From Clostridium septicum (GTDB lineage: Bacteria; Bacillota; Clostridia; Clostridiales; Clostridiaceae): a stretch of DNA of 64,000 nt. Below the pieces are notes generated by a model. That model searched no databases. It was not told where the DNA came from and saw only the letters and a list, made by a program, of their open reading frames with translations. The stretch lies in the NCBI RefSeq assembly GCF_003606265.1, contig NZ_CP023671.1:806001-870000 (forward strand). The letters run 5' to 3'. Shown one piece after another: positions 17,859-27,321 of this stretch (position 1 is the first letter of the stretch; each line of letters begins with the position of its first letter). Both the position numbers and the translations under genes were made by a program.

Positions 17859-19517
17859 CTACATCCCCAGTATATCTTGTATATTTGATTTTAAAACATC
17901 CGCTTTAGGTCCATAAATTGCTTGAACACCCTTATCTTTTCTTATAAGACCTAGTGCTCCATTTCTTTTCCACTCTGCTTCACCAGCTACTTTATCAATA
18001 TCTTTAACCGTAACTCTTAATCTTGTCATACAAGCATCTACTTCTTCAATATTTTCCTTTTCTCCAAGTAAAGATATTATATTTAATGCTTGTTCATCAT
18101 TGTTAGTATTTTTAGTTTCCTTTGTAGAATCATTATCCTCTTCTTCCATATAATTTCCTCTACGTCCTGGAGTACCTATATTAAACTTTTTAATTAAGAA
18201 ATTAAATACTGTAAAGTTTACTCCAAACATAACAGCACATGTAATTATAAAATTAATTAAATCTTTTAAAAGCCCTGCATTAATACTCATAGGAATTCTT
18301 GTTAGTAACTCTATAAATCCAAATGCATGTATTCTTAATGATATTAAATCTGCTAAAGCAAATCCTATACCTGTTATAACAGCATAAACTACATAAAGTA
18401 TTGGTGATACAAACATAAACATAAATTCAATTGGTTCTGTAACTCCAGTTAAAAATACTGCAATTCCTGCTGATAAAAATATTGTCTTATATTTTGATTT
18501 TTTATCTTCATCAACATTCTTATACATTGCAAAGGCAATAGCTAATAATGATGAACAAGATAATATAACTTGACCTACCTTGAATCTTGCTGGAACTACT
18601 GCTGTTAATAAATTATTATACTCAGCCATATTTCCTGAATTTTTGAAATTTACAAGATCTGTTACCCAAGCTAACCATAAAGGATCTTGTCCTGCTACTA
18701 TAGCACCTGCATTAGTTCCTGTTAAAACTTGATATGCTCCACCTAACTCAGTATAGTTTATAGGAATAGTTAACATATGATGTAATCCAAATGGAAGTAA
18801 TAAACGTTCTAAAAATCCATATGCAAAAGGTGCAAGTACTGGTGCTGTATCTTTTGATTCTGCAAGCCAAACACCAAAAGCATTTAATCCACTTTGAGCA
18901 AATGGCCATAATATAGACATTACTAAAGCTACAACTATTGACCAAGCAATAACAACAAAAGGTACAAATCTTTTTCCATTAAAAAAATCTAAGGATTTTG
19001 GTAATTTTCTAAAATTGTAATACTTATTATATAATGTTCCTCCAAGGAAACCTGAAATAATTCCAACAAACACACCCATATTTAAAGCTGGTGCACCTAA
19101 AACACTAGTAAAATAATTTGCAACTGGTAATTCAGTACCAAACATTGAATTAACAACTGCTGTGTTATCTGCAAGCATAGCATTATTTACTCCAAATAAT
19201 GCACCTGTTATACGATTTATAAGTACAAAGGCTACTAGCCCTGCAAAAGCTCCTCCAGCCTTTTCTTTAGCCCATGATCCTGCTATTGCAACAGCAAATA
19301 ATACATGCAAGTTTGTTATAATTGCCCAACCTATGTCTTCCATAACTCTTGCTATTGTTTCTAATAAAACAGCATCTGTGTACATTCCAACAACTTTACC
19401 TAAAGATATCATTATACCTGCTGCTGGCATAACGGCAATTACAACAATTAATGCCTTACCAAACTTTTGCCAAAAATCAAATGAGAATAATTTAGACTTT
19501 TTAACCTTTTCCTTCAT
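17859..19517 (-). CDS. PTS alpha-glucoside/maltose-type transporter, subunits IICB
   Basis: 552 aa. Residues about 10-430 are the multi-spanning IIC channel of the glucose/maltose/GlcNAc superfamily. Residues about 475-552 are the IIB domain with its phosphorylated Cys in DACMTRLRV (about residue 500). No IIA domain is present, so it must borrow IIA from another PTS, as MalP and GlvC do. It imports and phosphorylates the sugar at the inner membrane face. Linkage to a GH13 glucosidase and a LacI regulator points to maltose, isomaltose or a related alpha-glucoside; the exact sugar is not determined. It lies 19 bp downstream of the glucosidase gene. Confidence 0.88.
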   Translation of the reverse strand: MKEKVKKSKLFSFDFWQKFGKALIVVIAVMPAAGIMISLGKVVGMYTDAVLLETIARVMEDIGWAIITNLHVLFAVAIAGSWAKEKAGGAFAGLVAFVLINRITGALFGVNNAMLADNTAVVNSMFGTELPVANYFTSVLGAPALNMGVFVGIISGFLGGTLYNKYYNFRKLPKSLDFFNGKRFVPFVVIAWSIVVALVMSILWPFAQSGLNAFGVWLAESKDTAPVLAPFAYGFLERLLLPFGLHHMLTIPINYTELGGAYQVLTGTNAGAIVAGQDPLWLAWVTDLVNFKNSGNMAEYNNLLTAVVPARFKVGQVILSCSSLLAIAFAMYKNVDEDKKSKYKTIFLSAGIAVFLTGVTEPIEFMFMFVSPILYVVYAVITGIGFALADLISLRIHAFGFIELLTRIPMSINAGLLKDLINFIITCAVMFGVNFTVFNFLIKKFNIGTPGRRGNYMEEEDNDSTKETKNTNNDEQALNIISLLGEKENIEEVDACMTRLRVTVKDIDKVAGEAEWKRNGALGLIRKDKGVQAIYGPKADVLKSNIQDILGM

Positions 19518-19536
19518 AATAATCTCTCCCCTAAAT

Positions 19537-21201
19537 TTATTTTACTTTATAAAGTCTTGCTTCATATGGTCTTAAGTCAAACTCTGTACTGTCTTTATGT
19601 TCTTTAACCTGATAATTACTCAAAAGTAAATTATCAGAGTTTAATACTGCATTTTTATAAGAATAAATTACGTTATTTTCTGAAAGATTAGTAATTATAA
19701 TATATCTATCATTATCTAAAATCCTTTCATATGCATAAATATCTTCATCTTCTTCTAAGATAAGATTATACTTACCATAAATTAATGGTAACCTTTCTTT
19801 CTTAAGTTTAATCATTTTTTTATAAAAATTTAATATGGAGTCATCATCATTTAGCTCTATTTCTACATTTATATTTTTGTAATTATCTGTTACACCTATC
19901 CAAGGAGTTCCATAAGTGAAACCTGCATTTTTAGTGCTATCCCATTGCATTGGTGTACGGGTATTATCTCTCGAAGTAGCTCTTATAATTCTAAGGGCTT
20001 CATCTTCACTCATTCCATTTTCTATATTTTCCTTAAAATAATTAATTCCCTTTACATCGTTATATTCATCAATAGATTTAAACTTAACGTTTGTCATTCC
20101 AATTTCTTGTCCTTGATATATAAAAGGAGTACCTTTTTGCATAAAATACATTAATCCTAATGCCTTAGAGCTTTCTCTCCAGTAATCCTTATCATTTCCC
20201 CATGAAGAAACTACTCTGGTAATGTCATGATTTTCTATAAATAATGCATTCCATCCTTTTTCTTCTAAAGCTATTTGCCAATTTGAAAGAACCTCTTTAC
20301 ATTGCTTTGCATTGAATTTTTCATTATTAGCATTATTCCAAAGGTCTAAATGTTCAAATTGAAATACCATTGAAAATTTTCCATTTTCCTCTCCCACCCA
20401 TTCTTCAGCATCTTCAGTACTAACACCATTTGCTTCTCCAACAGTCATTATGTCATATTTATCAAAAGTATTTTCTTTTAATTCCTTTAAAAAATCTTGT
20501 ACCCCTTCTACATTCATATGTTTATCAAAAGATGATACATATCTTTCATTATTTGGGTTTGGCATATCTTTAAGTCCTGGTTCCTTTTTTATATGGCTTA
20601 TTGCATCAACTCTAAATCCATCAATTCCTTTATCTAGCCACCAATTTATCATATTATAAATTTCATTTCTTACATCTTTATTTTCCCAATTTAAGTCAGG
20701 TTGCTTTTTAGTAAAGAGATGTAAATAATATTCTTCTGTTTTTTCATCTAATTCCCATGCAGAACCTTTAAAAATACTTTCCCAATTATTAGGTTCCTTT
20801 CCGTCTTTACCCTCTCTCCAAATATACCAATCTCTTTTAGGATTATCCTTTGATGATTTTGATTCAATGAACCATGGATGCTCATCACTTGTATGGTTAA
20901 CAACTAAATCAATTATTAACTTCATTCCTCTATTGTGGACTTCTCTAAGTAAATTATCGAAATCATTTATTGTTCCAAAATCACTCATTATTTCTTTATA
21001 ATCACTAATGTCGTATCCATTATCATCATTAGGAGATTTATAAAATGGGCATACCCAAATAACATCTATTCCTAAATCTTTTAAATAATCTAATTTAGAT
21101 ATAATACCTGGAATATCTCCTATTCCATCTCCATTTGAATCCATAAAGCTTCTTGGATAAATTTGATATCCTATAGCTTCTTTCCACCACTTTCTTTTCA
21201 T
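19537..21201 (-). CDS. malL: GH13 alpha-glucosidase (oligo-1,6-glucosidase/maltase type)
   Basis: 554 aa, a TIM barrel plus domain B and C-terminal beta domain. Catalytic residues: nucleophile Asp in GFRVDAI, acid/base Glu in VGEANG, transition-state Asp in ENHDITR. The QPDLN motif at the end of domain B is typical of the oligo-1,6-glucosidase subfamily. The residue after the nucleophile is Ala. In characterised relatives Ala favours alpha-1,4 and Val favours alpha-1,6 bonds, so a maltase-like preference is plausible. Cytosolic, no signal peptide. Together with the PTS it may process an alpha-glucoside or its phosphate, so trehalose-6-phosphate hydrolase is an alternative. First gene of the operon, with a LacI-type operator just upstream. 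Confidence 0.87.
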   Translation of the reverse strand: MKRKWWKEAIGYQIYPRSFMDSNGDGIGDIPGIISKLDYLKDLGIDVIWVCPFYKSPNDDNGYDISDYKEIMSDFGTINDFDNLLREVHNRGMKLIIDLVVNHTSDEHPWFIESKSSKDNPKRDWYIWREGKDGKEPNNWESIFKGSAWELDEKTEEYYLHLFTKKQPDLNWENKDVRNEIYNMINWWLDKGIDGFRVDAISHIKKEPGLKDMPNPNNERYVSSFDKHMNVEGVQDFLKELKENTFDKYDIMTVGEANGVSTEDAEEWVGEENGKFSMVFQFEHLDLWNNANNEKFNAKQCKEVLSNWQIALEEKGWNALFIENHDITRVVSSWGNDKDYWRESSKALGLMYFMQKGTPFIYQGQEIGMTNVKFKSIDEYNDVKGINYFKENIENGMSEDEALRIIRATSRDNTRTPMQWDSTKNAGFTYGTPWIGVTDNYKNINVEIELNDDDSILNFYKKMIKLKKERLPLIYGKYNLILEEDEDIYAYERILDNDRYIIITNLSENNVIYSYKNAVLNSDNLLLSNYQVKEHKDSTEFDLRPYEARLYKVK

Positions 21202-21217
21202 ATATCCTCCACTTTAT

Positions 21218-21241
21218 CGCAACCGTTTGCATTGAATTATA
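21218..21241 (-). promoter_or_regulatory. malL promoter -10 and LacI-type operator O1
   Basis: A TATAAT -10 box (21236-21241, minus strand) is followed directly by the operator TGCAAACGGTTGCG (21218-21231), a near palindrome with the central CG typical of LacI/GalR sites. A bound repressor would cover the transcription start. It also fits the general cre pattern, so CcpA could bind. The -35 is poor. Confidence 0.7.
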
Positions 21242-21300
21242 AAAAATTTTCTTTTACAAATTAAATATATCATTTTAAGTAAACATTTTCAAAAGCAATA

Positions 21301-21333
21301 ATAAGCTATTATATTAAATTTATAATAGCTTAT
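21301..21333 (-). terminator. hairpin between lacI and malL
   Basis: Perfect 13-bp arms ATAAGCTATTATA/TATAATAGCTTAT, 14 bp past the lacI stop. The T-tract is weak. It probably makes lacI a separate transcript from malL. Confidence 0.55.
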
Positions 21334-21346
21334 CTTACAATATCTT

Positions 21347-22381
21347 TTATTTTCTTTTATTTATGCAACCGATTGCATTATTTTCTTTTAATGACTCTCT
21401 CATTATTAATTTAGTATCTATAATATAATTAGTTCTATTATCACTTTTATTAAGATTATCAATTAATAGCTTGGCTGCATAAAACCCTAACTTTTCTGAA
21501 TTAATATCTACTGAAGATAATTTAGGTATTCTATAATCTGCTAATGGAATATTATTAAATCCAATAACTGATATTCCTTCTATATCTAATTCTCTTAAAA
21601 GATCTTGAACACCAAAAGCCATTATATCATCTGTTGCTACTATTGCTGTAGGTTTTGTATACTTTAGCATTTTCTTAGCTGCATTATATCCACACTCTTC
21701 CTTAAATTCATCAACTTCGCAAATTAACTTTTCCTCTATTTCTATTCCTCTAGATAATAAACCTTGCTTATATCCTTTTAACCTATCTTTTGATACATTA
21801 AGACTCATATTAGCTCCAATAAACCCTATTTTCTCATGTCCCATATCTATTAATTTATTTGTTAAATCATACATAGCTTTAAAGTTATCATTATCTACCC
21901 ACAAAACATTATTAGCTTCTTCTGGTCTTCCTATAACTACAAAAGGAAATTTTTTATCTTTTAAATAATCAATATATGGATCATGATCTTTTGCTCTAAA
22001 TAAACATATTCCATCAACTAAATTACTATCTATAAATCTTCTAATATGTTCCTCATCATTTTTATCTTCTTCTTTAAAAGCATACATTATGTAATAATTT
22101 TCTTTTTCAGCACATATACTTACTCCCTTCATAGCTTGAATAAAAAATGGATTTGCAAATATCATTTCTGCCTTTTCAGGAATAACAACAGCCAATATAT
22201 TTGTTTTCTTATTAGCCAATCCCCTAGCAATAATATTTGGTGTATAATTTAATTTCTTTATAGCAGCATTTACTCTATCTTTTGTTTCCTTACTTATTTG
22301 ACTACTATTTGATAAAACTCTAGAGACTGTTGAAGTAGCAACATTTGCCTCTCTTGCTACATCTTTTATTGTAACTTTCAT
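21347..22381 (-). CDS. LacI family transcriptional regulator of the alpha-glucoside operon
   Basis: 344 aa from the start chosen here (Met in front of KVTIKDVA, preceded by GAGGGGAAGTT). A longer frame to 22447 exists but would add 22 residues before the HTH with no ribosome binding site. Residues 1-60 are the LacI DNA-binding domain (IKDVAREANVATSTVSRVLS, then hinge helix). Residues 60-340 are the periplasmic-binding-protein-like ligand domain. It is most likely the MalR-like repressor of the downstream glucosidase and PTS genes. Its own codons for NAIGCI near the C-terminus contain a perfect operator (21364-21377). Confidence 0.9.
   Translation of the reverse strand: MKVTIKDVAREANVATSTVSRVLSNSSQISKETKDRVNAAIKKLNYTPNIIARGLANKKTNILAVVIPEKAEMIFANPFFIQAMKGVSICAEKENYYIMYAFKEEDKNDEEHIRRFIDSNLVDGICLFRAKDHDPYIDYLKDKKFPFVVIGRPEEANNVLWVDNDNFKAMYDLTNKLIDMGHEKIGFIGANMSLNVSKDRLKGYKQGLLSRGIEIEEKLICEVDEFKEECGYNAAKKMLKYTKPTAIVATDDIMAFGVQDLLRELDIEGISVIGFNNIPLADYRIPKLSSVDINSEKLGFYAAKLLIDNLNKSDNRTNYIIDTKLIMRESLKENNAIGCINKRK
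21364..21377. promoter_or_regulatory. LacI-type operator O2 inside the 3' end of lacI
   Basis: TGCAATCGGTTGCA (minus strand) is a 14-bp palindrome except at the centre, matching O1 at 11 of 14 positions. Its centre lies 146 bp from that of O1, about 14 helical turns, a spacing compatible with repression by DNA looping. Confidence 0.6.
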
Positions 22382-22447
22382 AACTTCCCCTCGACCTCTT
22401 ATATTTCGTAAAATAAATTTTCTTAACTTTAAATAATAATGTCTCAC

Positions 22448-22882
22448 TTTTAATAGTTACTTAATTCATATTATATACTAAAACATTACTATATCAAACT
22501 AAGAAAGTAGATACTTTCTAAAGTAATATTATAATAGTTTAAATTAAATCCCTACCAGTATAACTTATATAAAATTAGGGCTTATTATATAATCCTATAA
22601 TAAAAATATAAAATCAGGTAATAATACTGATATAATGTTTTATTATTTTATATAAAGCATTTTTCTTTGTTTTTATTCTCAAACAAAATACTGTTTTAGT
22701 ATTTAAAATAAACTAGCAAGTAATAATTAAATTTTTATCTGCTAGTTTATTTTTTTATGAATAAACCTTATAACCCATCTAATTCCTTAACAACTATTTA
22801 ACTTAAAAAGCTTTAATAATTTTTTAACATAATAAAAAGCCTTAGATATTTCTAAGACTTTCTATTTTATCTATGTTTATTT
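22448..22882. other. intergenic region with two hairpins
   Basis: No gene visible. A perfect 11-bp stem, ATAAACTAGCA/TGCTAGTTTAT (22708-22750), followed by seven Ts on the plus strand, belongs to no annotated gene and could end a small RNA. A second stem, AAGCCTTAGA/TCTAAGACTT (22837-22860), is the terminator of the chemoreceptor gene on the minus strand. The lacI promoter must lie near 22400-22480. Confidence 0.5.
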
Positions 22883-24577
22883 TTAGATTTTAAACTTATT
22901 TATTTCTTCAATAGAATCTTTAATAATCTTACTTAACTCTTCTGAACTCATAGAAACTTTTTGAGATGCAGCATTTATTTCTTCACTAGAAGCTAAAATT
23001 TCTTCAGATGAAGCAGCATTTTCCTCTGATACAGAAGCGATATTTTCTACTTTATAAATAATTGTTTCTTTTTCTGAATTTAAATTATATACAAGTGAAT
23101 TCATTTTATTAATTAAAGGTGTACTTGTATTAATAGCTTCTATTATTTCTTTAAATGAAGTAATAGAACTGTCTAATACCTCTTCTTGACTTTTAAAAGA
23201 TATACTTACTTCCTTTGTACTTTCCACAACCTGATTAGATTCAGCTGATATTAAGTTTACTATTTCTTTTATATCATCTGAGAAATTCTTACTTTGTTCT
23301 GCAAGTGTTCTTATTTCATCAGCTACTACTGCAAAGCCTCTTCCTGATTCTCCTGCTCTTGCAGCTTCTATAGCTGCATTTAATGCAAGTAAATTAGTCT
23401 GATCAGCTATATTATTTATAAGATTTGTTATATCTTCTATCTTCTCTATATTTACACCTAATGTAATTACTTTTTTAGATACACTTTCAAATAGTTTTTG
23501 AATATCATCTAAAGATGTTATTAATCCCATAAGCTGACTATTGGCATTTGAAGATATATTATTTATATCATTTGAATTATTTAATACATCTTTTACTACT
23601 AAAGTTATATTATCTATAGATTCAGCAAAATTATTTACAGAAGCATTTATATCACTTAGCTCATTCGCTTGTCCTTCTGAACCTTTAGCTACTTCACTTA
23701 TAGCTCTACTAACTTGATCAGTAGATTGACTTAATTCATCTGATATATTATAAAGTGAAATAGATTGTTCATTTATTTCAGATGCACTATTCTTAAAATT
23801 TTTAATTATATTAGAAATTGAATCTACTGTTAAAGCTAATTCCCTTTGCATAACTCCAAATTCATTTGAAGAGTTTCTATCAATTTCTACAGTAAAATCA
23901 CCAGTAGATAAAATCTTAAGAGTATCTATAAACTCTTTAATTGAGCTCTTTATAATTTTATATATTAAAATCATAACTGAAGATATTAATAAAATAGCTA
24001 ATATAATTATTGTTATAAATATTTTAATTGTTTTAATGGAACTTTCTTTAGATGATAAAAATAAATCCTCAGCAGATTTAATATTCTCACTTCTTAGTTC
24101 ATTAAGAAGTTTAGAAAGTTCATCTCCTTCTTTTCCATATCTATTAACGAACTCCGCATCTAGCAATTCATTTTTAGCTCTTTTAGCAATTATAGTCTCT
24201 GAATCTTTAATATATTTATCATAAGTAGTATTTAATGTATTAATAGTATTTTTTTCCTCTTCATTGCTAGGTATTTCATTCATAGATTGTATTTTTTCTT
24301 TAATTATTTTATCATTCTCCTTAATAGTACTTACAATATTTTCGCTATAGCTTCTATCTATAACTTTAGTTAATGCATTCCTAAGCTGTCCTAAACTATC
24401 ACTAATAGCTCCTGAATCTTCAACTTTTTTTAATTGATGACTATATAATTTTTCTATATTGTCATTTAAATTTCTCATATTAAAATATGCCATACAACTT
24501 ATTATAAGTGTAGTCACAAGAGAAATTATTCCAAGAGTTATGATCCCATGAGTTATTTTAAAAGTATTTTTTTTCAT
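22883..24577 (-). CDS. methyl-accepting chemotaxis protein with small 4-helix-bundle-type sensor
   Basis: 564 aa. TM1 about residues 13-33, an extracellular helical region of about 150 residues rich in charged heptads (4HB_MCP-like), TM2 about 186-208, HAMP, then the signalling coiled coil with [20 protein letters not shown] near residue 395. It ends in the cytoplasm without a CheR-tethering pentapeptide. Monocistronic. A sigma-D-like sequence, TAAA-N15-ATCGAAAA (24606-24632), lies just upstream, which would place it in the motility regulon. The ligand is unknown. Confidence 0.92.
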   Translation of the reverse strand: MKKNTFKITHGIITLGIISLVTTLIISCMAYFNMRNLNDNIEKLYSHQLKKVEDSGAISDSLGQLRNALTKVIDRSYSENIVSTIKENDKIIKEKIQSMNEIPSNEEEKNTINTLNTTYDKYIKDSETIIAKRAKNELLDAEFVNRYGKEGDELSKLLNELRSENIKSAEDLFLSSKESSIKTIKIFITIIILAILLISSVMILIYKIIKSSIKEFIDTLKILSTGDFTVEIDRNSSNEFGVMQRELALTVDSISNIIKNFKNSASEINEQSISLYNISDELSQSTDQVSRAISEVAKGSEGQANELSDINASVNNFAESIDNITLVVKDVLNNSNDINNISSNANSQLMGLITSLDDIQKLFESVSKKVITLGVNIEKIEDITNLINNIADQTNLLALNAAIEAARAGESGRGFAVVADEIRTLAEQSKNFSDDIKEIVNLISAESNQVVESTKEVSISFKSQEEVLDSSITSFKEIIEAINTSTPLINKMNSLVYNLNSEKETIIYKVENIASVSEENAASSEEILASSEEINAASQKVSMSSEELSKIIKDSIEEINKFKI

Positions 24578-24943
24578 AATGCACCCCCAAGAATGTTTTT
24601 GTTATTTTTCGATAATTTTTTATAAAACTTTACATCATTAGTGCTATTTCTTCAAAATTTTCGACATTTTTTATTTTATATACATATTTTAGGAATTTTT
24701 ATTAAATTATATCTTAACTTTTCTTCCGTTATTTTTACTATTAATGCATTTTATATTTTTTGCTTCTTAATTCTAATTTTAAAAAAACCACTTATACTTC
24801 ACCCTTAACATATATGTAATTAACCTTATATGTTTTTGATTTTTTACATTCATGTAAATATTTACTTTAAATAAATATTCACATAAAAAAATACCTCAGT
24901 TTATTTTACTGAAGTATTTTTATGGTGTAATAATTAAATTTAA
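24578..24943. other. intergenic region upstream of the MCP gene
   Basis: AT-rich, with no ORF of note. It contains the candidate sigma-D promoter (24606-24632) and, at 24889-24921, an imperfect stem AAAATACCTCAGT/ACTGAAGTATTTT, the probable terminator of the 24944-25270 gene on the minus strand. Confidence 0.5.
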
Positions 24944-25270
24944 TTATGAAATTACTCTTTTACAATTTACAAAATTTAATATTGAAGTACGTTTAACAGA
25001 ATCTCCCCAACACTCATCATAAATATCACTTATATCATTTCCTATTTTAGGTGCTGCTTTATATACACAAGGAATATCTCTATAGGATGCTACAACATAA
25101 AAGACACAAGGATTATCCTTACTTTCATAAAGTTGTAATCCTAAATAGTACTTCCCATATCTACAAATTAAATATTTGTTTAATTTATTTGAAAATTCTA
25201 TATATGAACATTCTAATCCAGGTTTAACTACAATTTCATTTACATTATATAATATATTACAAATTCCCAT
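24944..25270 (-). CDS. small protein of unknown function
   Basis: 108 aa, no signal peptide and no membrane segment. The sequence is a mixed alpha/beta chain with scattered Cys (five) and aromatic residues, and I do not recognise it. A perfect AGGAGG precedes the ATG at good spacing, and codon use matches the neighbours, so it is likely real. It is separated from the upstream ABC operon by a strong terminator and is transcribed alone. Confidence 0.65.
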   Translation of the reverse strand: MGICNILYNVNEIVVKPGLECSYIEFSNKLNKYLICRYGKYYLGLQLYESKDNPCVFYVVASYRDIPCVYKAAPKIGNDISDIYDECWGDSVKRTSILNFVNCKRVIS

Positions 25271-25343
25271 ATAATTTGCCTCCTACATAATTAATATTTT
25301 GTACTTTATATATTATGTAATATTTATAATATTGGTTACAAAA

Positions 25344-25395
25344 AATAGAGTTACCTTATCAAATGATTTTAAATCACTTATAAGATAACTCTATT
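25344..25395 (-). terminator. terminator of the ABC transporter operon
   Basis: Arms AATAGAGTTACCTTAT/ATAAGATAACTCTATT (15 of 16 paired) with a second small hairpin in the loop. It starts 11 bp past the ATPase stop. Confidence 0.8.
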
Positions 25396-25405
25396 ATTAA
25401 TAATA

Positions 25406-26074
25406 TTAATTCTTTATTTTTCCATCTTCAATATTTATTATTCTACTACATTGAGATGCTATATTTAAATCATGGGTTACTATTATTACAGTTTTTCCAC
25501 TTTTGTTAATTTCTTTAAATATCCCCATTACTTGTTCACCTATTTCTTTATCTAAAGCACCAGTAGGTTCATCTGCTAAAATAATATCAGGATTATTTAC
25601 TAAAGCTCTAGCGATTGCAACTCTTTGACATTGTCCTCCTGATAACTCTGTTGGATATTTATTTATTTTTTCTTCAATACTTAGCATTTTTAATATTTCT
25701 TTAATCTTTAATTTTTTATTTTTAACTTTATTACTATTATAGTCTAAAGGAATTTTTATATTTTCATATATTGTATAATCATCTAATAGTGCAAATGATT
25801 GAACAACAAAACCGAATTTAGAATTTCTAATACTTGCAAGATCTTTTTGCTTTAATTTCGTTATATTTATACCATTTAAAATATATTCTCCTAAATTTGG
25901 TGAGTCTAAACATCCTAAAATATTAAGTAAAGTAGTCTTTCCTGATCCTGATGGTCCCATAATAGCTATAAGCTCTCCACTATTTATTGATAAATCCACT
26001 CCTCTTAAGGCGTGGACAATATTTTCTCCAGATCCATATTCTCTTATAATACCCTTTAAGTTAATTAGCTCCAT
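25406..26074 (-). CDS. ABC transporter ATP-binding protein (MacB/LolD type)
   Basis: 222 aa, one nucleotide-binding domain: Walker A GPSGSGKTT near residue 40, Q-loop VVQSF, signature LSGGQCQRVAIARAL near 142, Walker B ILADEPTGALD and H-loop THD. The sequence is of the MacB/LolD/FtsE class that works with FtsX-like permeases by mechanotransmission and not with ordinary importers. It starts 2 bp after the upstream permease stop. It is the third gene of the peptide-permease-permease-ATPase unit. Its job may be self-immunity to, or export or release of, the peptide encoded at 28473-28850. Confidence 0.92.
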   Translation of the reverse strand: MELINLKGIIREYGSGENIVHALRGVDLSINSGELIAIMGPSGSGKTTLLNILGCLDSPNLGEYILNGINITKLKQKDLASIRNSKFGFVVQSFALLDDYTIYENIKIPLDYNSNKVKNKKLKIKEILKMLSIEEKINKYPTELSGGQCQRVAIARALVNNPDIILADEPTGALDKEIGEQVMGIFKEINKSGKTVIIVTHDLNIASQCSRIINIEDGKIKN

Positions 26075-26076
26075 TT

Positions 26077-27321
26077 TTATTCTCCTTTTATCAAATAATT
26101 TAATCTGTATTTCTTCAAATAATATATAGGAATTAAAGAAACTAAAAATACAATAATAATAAGTATTAAAGCAGATTGGAAAAATAATTTTGGTTCAAAT
26201 CTAATTATCTCTGTAATTATTAAAACATTATTTTTTATTAGGTATAAAAATGAAAATATTGTTGATAAACTAACTAGAAAAACATGCTCTAAAATTATTC
26301 TTATACATATATCTTTAATTGTTGCTCCATGTATTATATGTATTGAAAATTCTTTTCGCCTTGTTGAAATACTATTAGTAAATATAACTATCAAGCCAAT
26401 TGTTACAAAAAATACTATAAAGTATATAATTATTAGTTTTATATTAGCATTATATTGAAGGGATTGTACAAAATTAGTTATATTTTCACTAGGATCTGTA
26501 ATTGATAACTTGACATTTTGTTTTTCAGCTAAATTATCTATATAATTTTTAATAAAATTAAAATCATCAGAAGTTTTATTGTCTACTATTAAAAAAGCGT
26601 TATTTATGTTAGCATCCATAAGATTTTTAGGAATAGGACATACAATGAATGTATTAAGATTTTTTACTCTACATAAATCATAAATACCTTTATCTAAAAT
26701 AAATTGATTTTCATTCATAAATCCAACAACTCTACACTTAATATGTGCTGTCTCTATTACTTCATTTAGTTTAAATATTTTTCTATAAGAATCTCCTAGA
26801 ATAATGGGAATACATTGTTCATCCCATTCTAAAAAATTAATCTTTGTAAATTTGTTAAACTCATCAAAACTTCCATCTGATAATTTAATATTAAAAACTT
26901 CAAAAAAGTTTGAAGTGCATTGAAGTGAATTTACCAAAGAATATCCTTCTTCTACTTCTGCATTTTGAAGATCCTTATCTAAGAATTTCTCTATACCATC
27001 AAAATTTTTTAAAGTCATTTCTCCATATTTAGTTGTAACTAATGTAAATCTTTCTTGTATACTTCTTGAGAAATTACTGAACTTATTTGGTATTTTCTTA
27101 TCTTCTAAAAATTTATCTATTGATTCATATTCTGATACCAATTTATAAATCTTCTTATTGTTGGTTATCTCCCCCATAGCTTTTAACTTATTAGTTTCAT
27201 AACTTCTAAGTTCATTTACTCTATATAATAGTACAATAGCTATAGTTATTTGTATTATTATTATTATTTTAAATAATAAGTTATTTTTTAATTCCCTAAA
27301 GGAATACCATAAATTATTCAT
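26077..27321 (-). CDS. FtsX-like ABC permease
   Basis: 414 aa with MacB-type topology: TM1 about residues 14-32, a large extracellular domain (about 33-285), then three membrane segments near 293-312, 340-365 and 378-400. The cytoplasmic coupling segment TRRKEFSIHIIHGAT precedes TM3. Its start overlaps the stop of the upstream permease by 4 bp (ATGA), so they are translationally coupled and probably form a heterodimer. Substrate unknown. Confidence 0.82.
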   Translation of the reverse strand: MNNLWYSFRELKNNLLFKIIIIIQITIAIVLLYRVNELRSYETNKLKAMGEITNNKKIYKLVSEYESIDKFLEDKKIPNKFSNFSRSIQERFTLVTTKYGEMTLKNFDGIEKFLDKDLQNAEVEEGYSLVNSLQCTSNFFEVFNIKLSDGSFDEFNKFTKINFLEWDEQCIPIILGDSYRKIFKLNEVIETAHIKCRVVGFMNENQFILDKGIYDLCRVKNLNTFIVCPIPKNLMDANINNAFLIVDNKTSDDFNFIKNYIDNLAEKQNVKLSITDPSENITNFVQSLQYNANIKLIIIYFIVFFVTIGLIVIFTNSISTRRKEFSIHIIHGATIKDICIRIILEHVFLVSLSTIFSFLYLIKNNVLIITEIIRFEPKLFFQSALILIIIVFLVSLIPIYYLKKYRLNYLIKGE

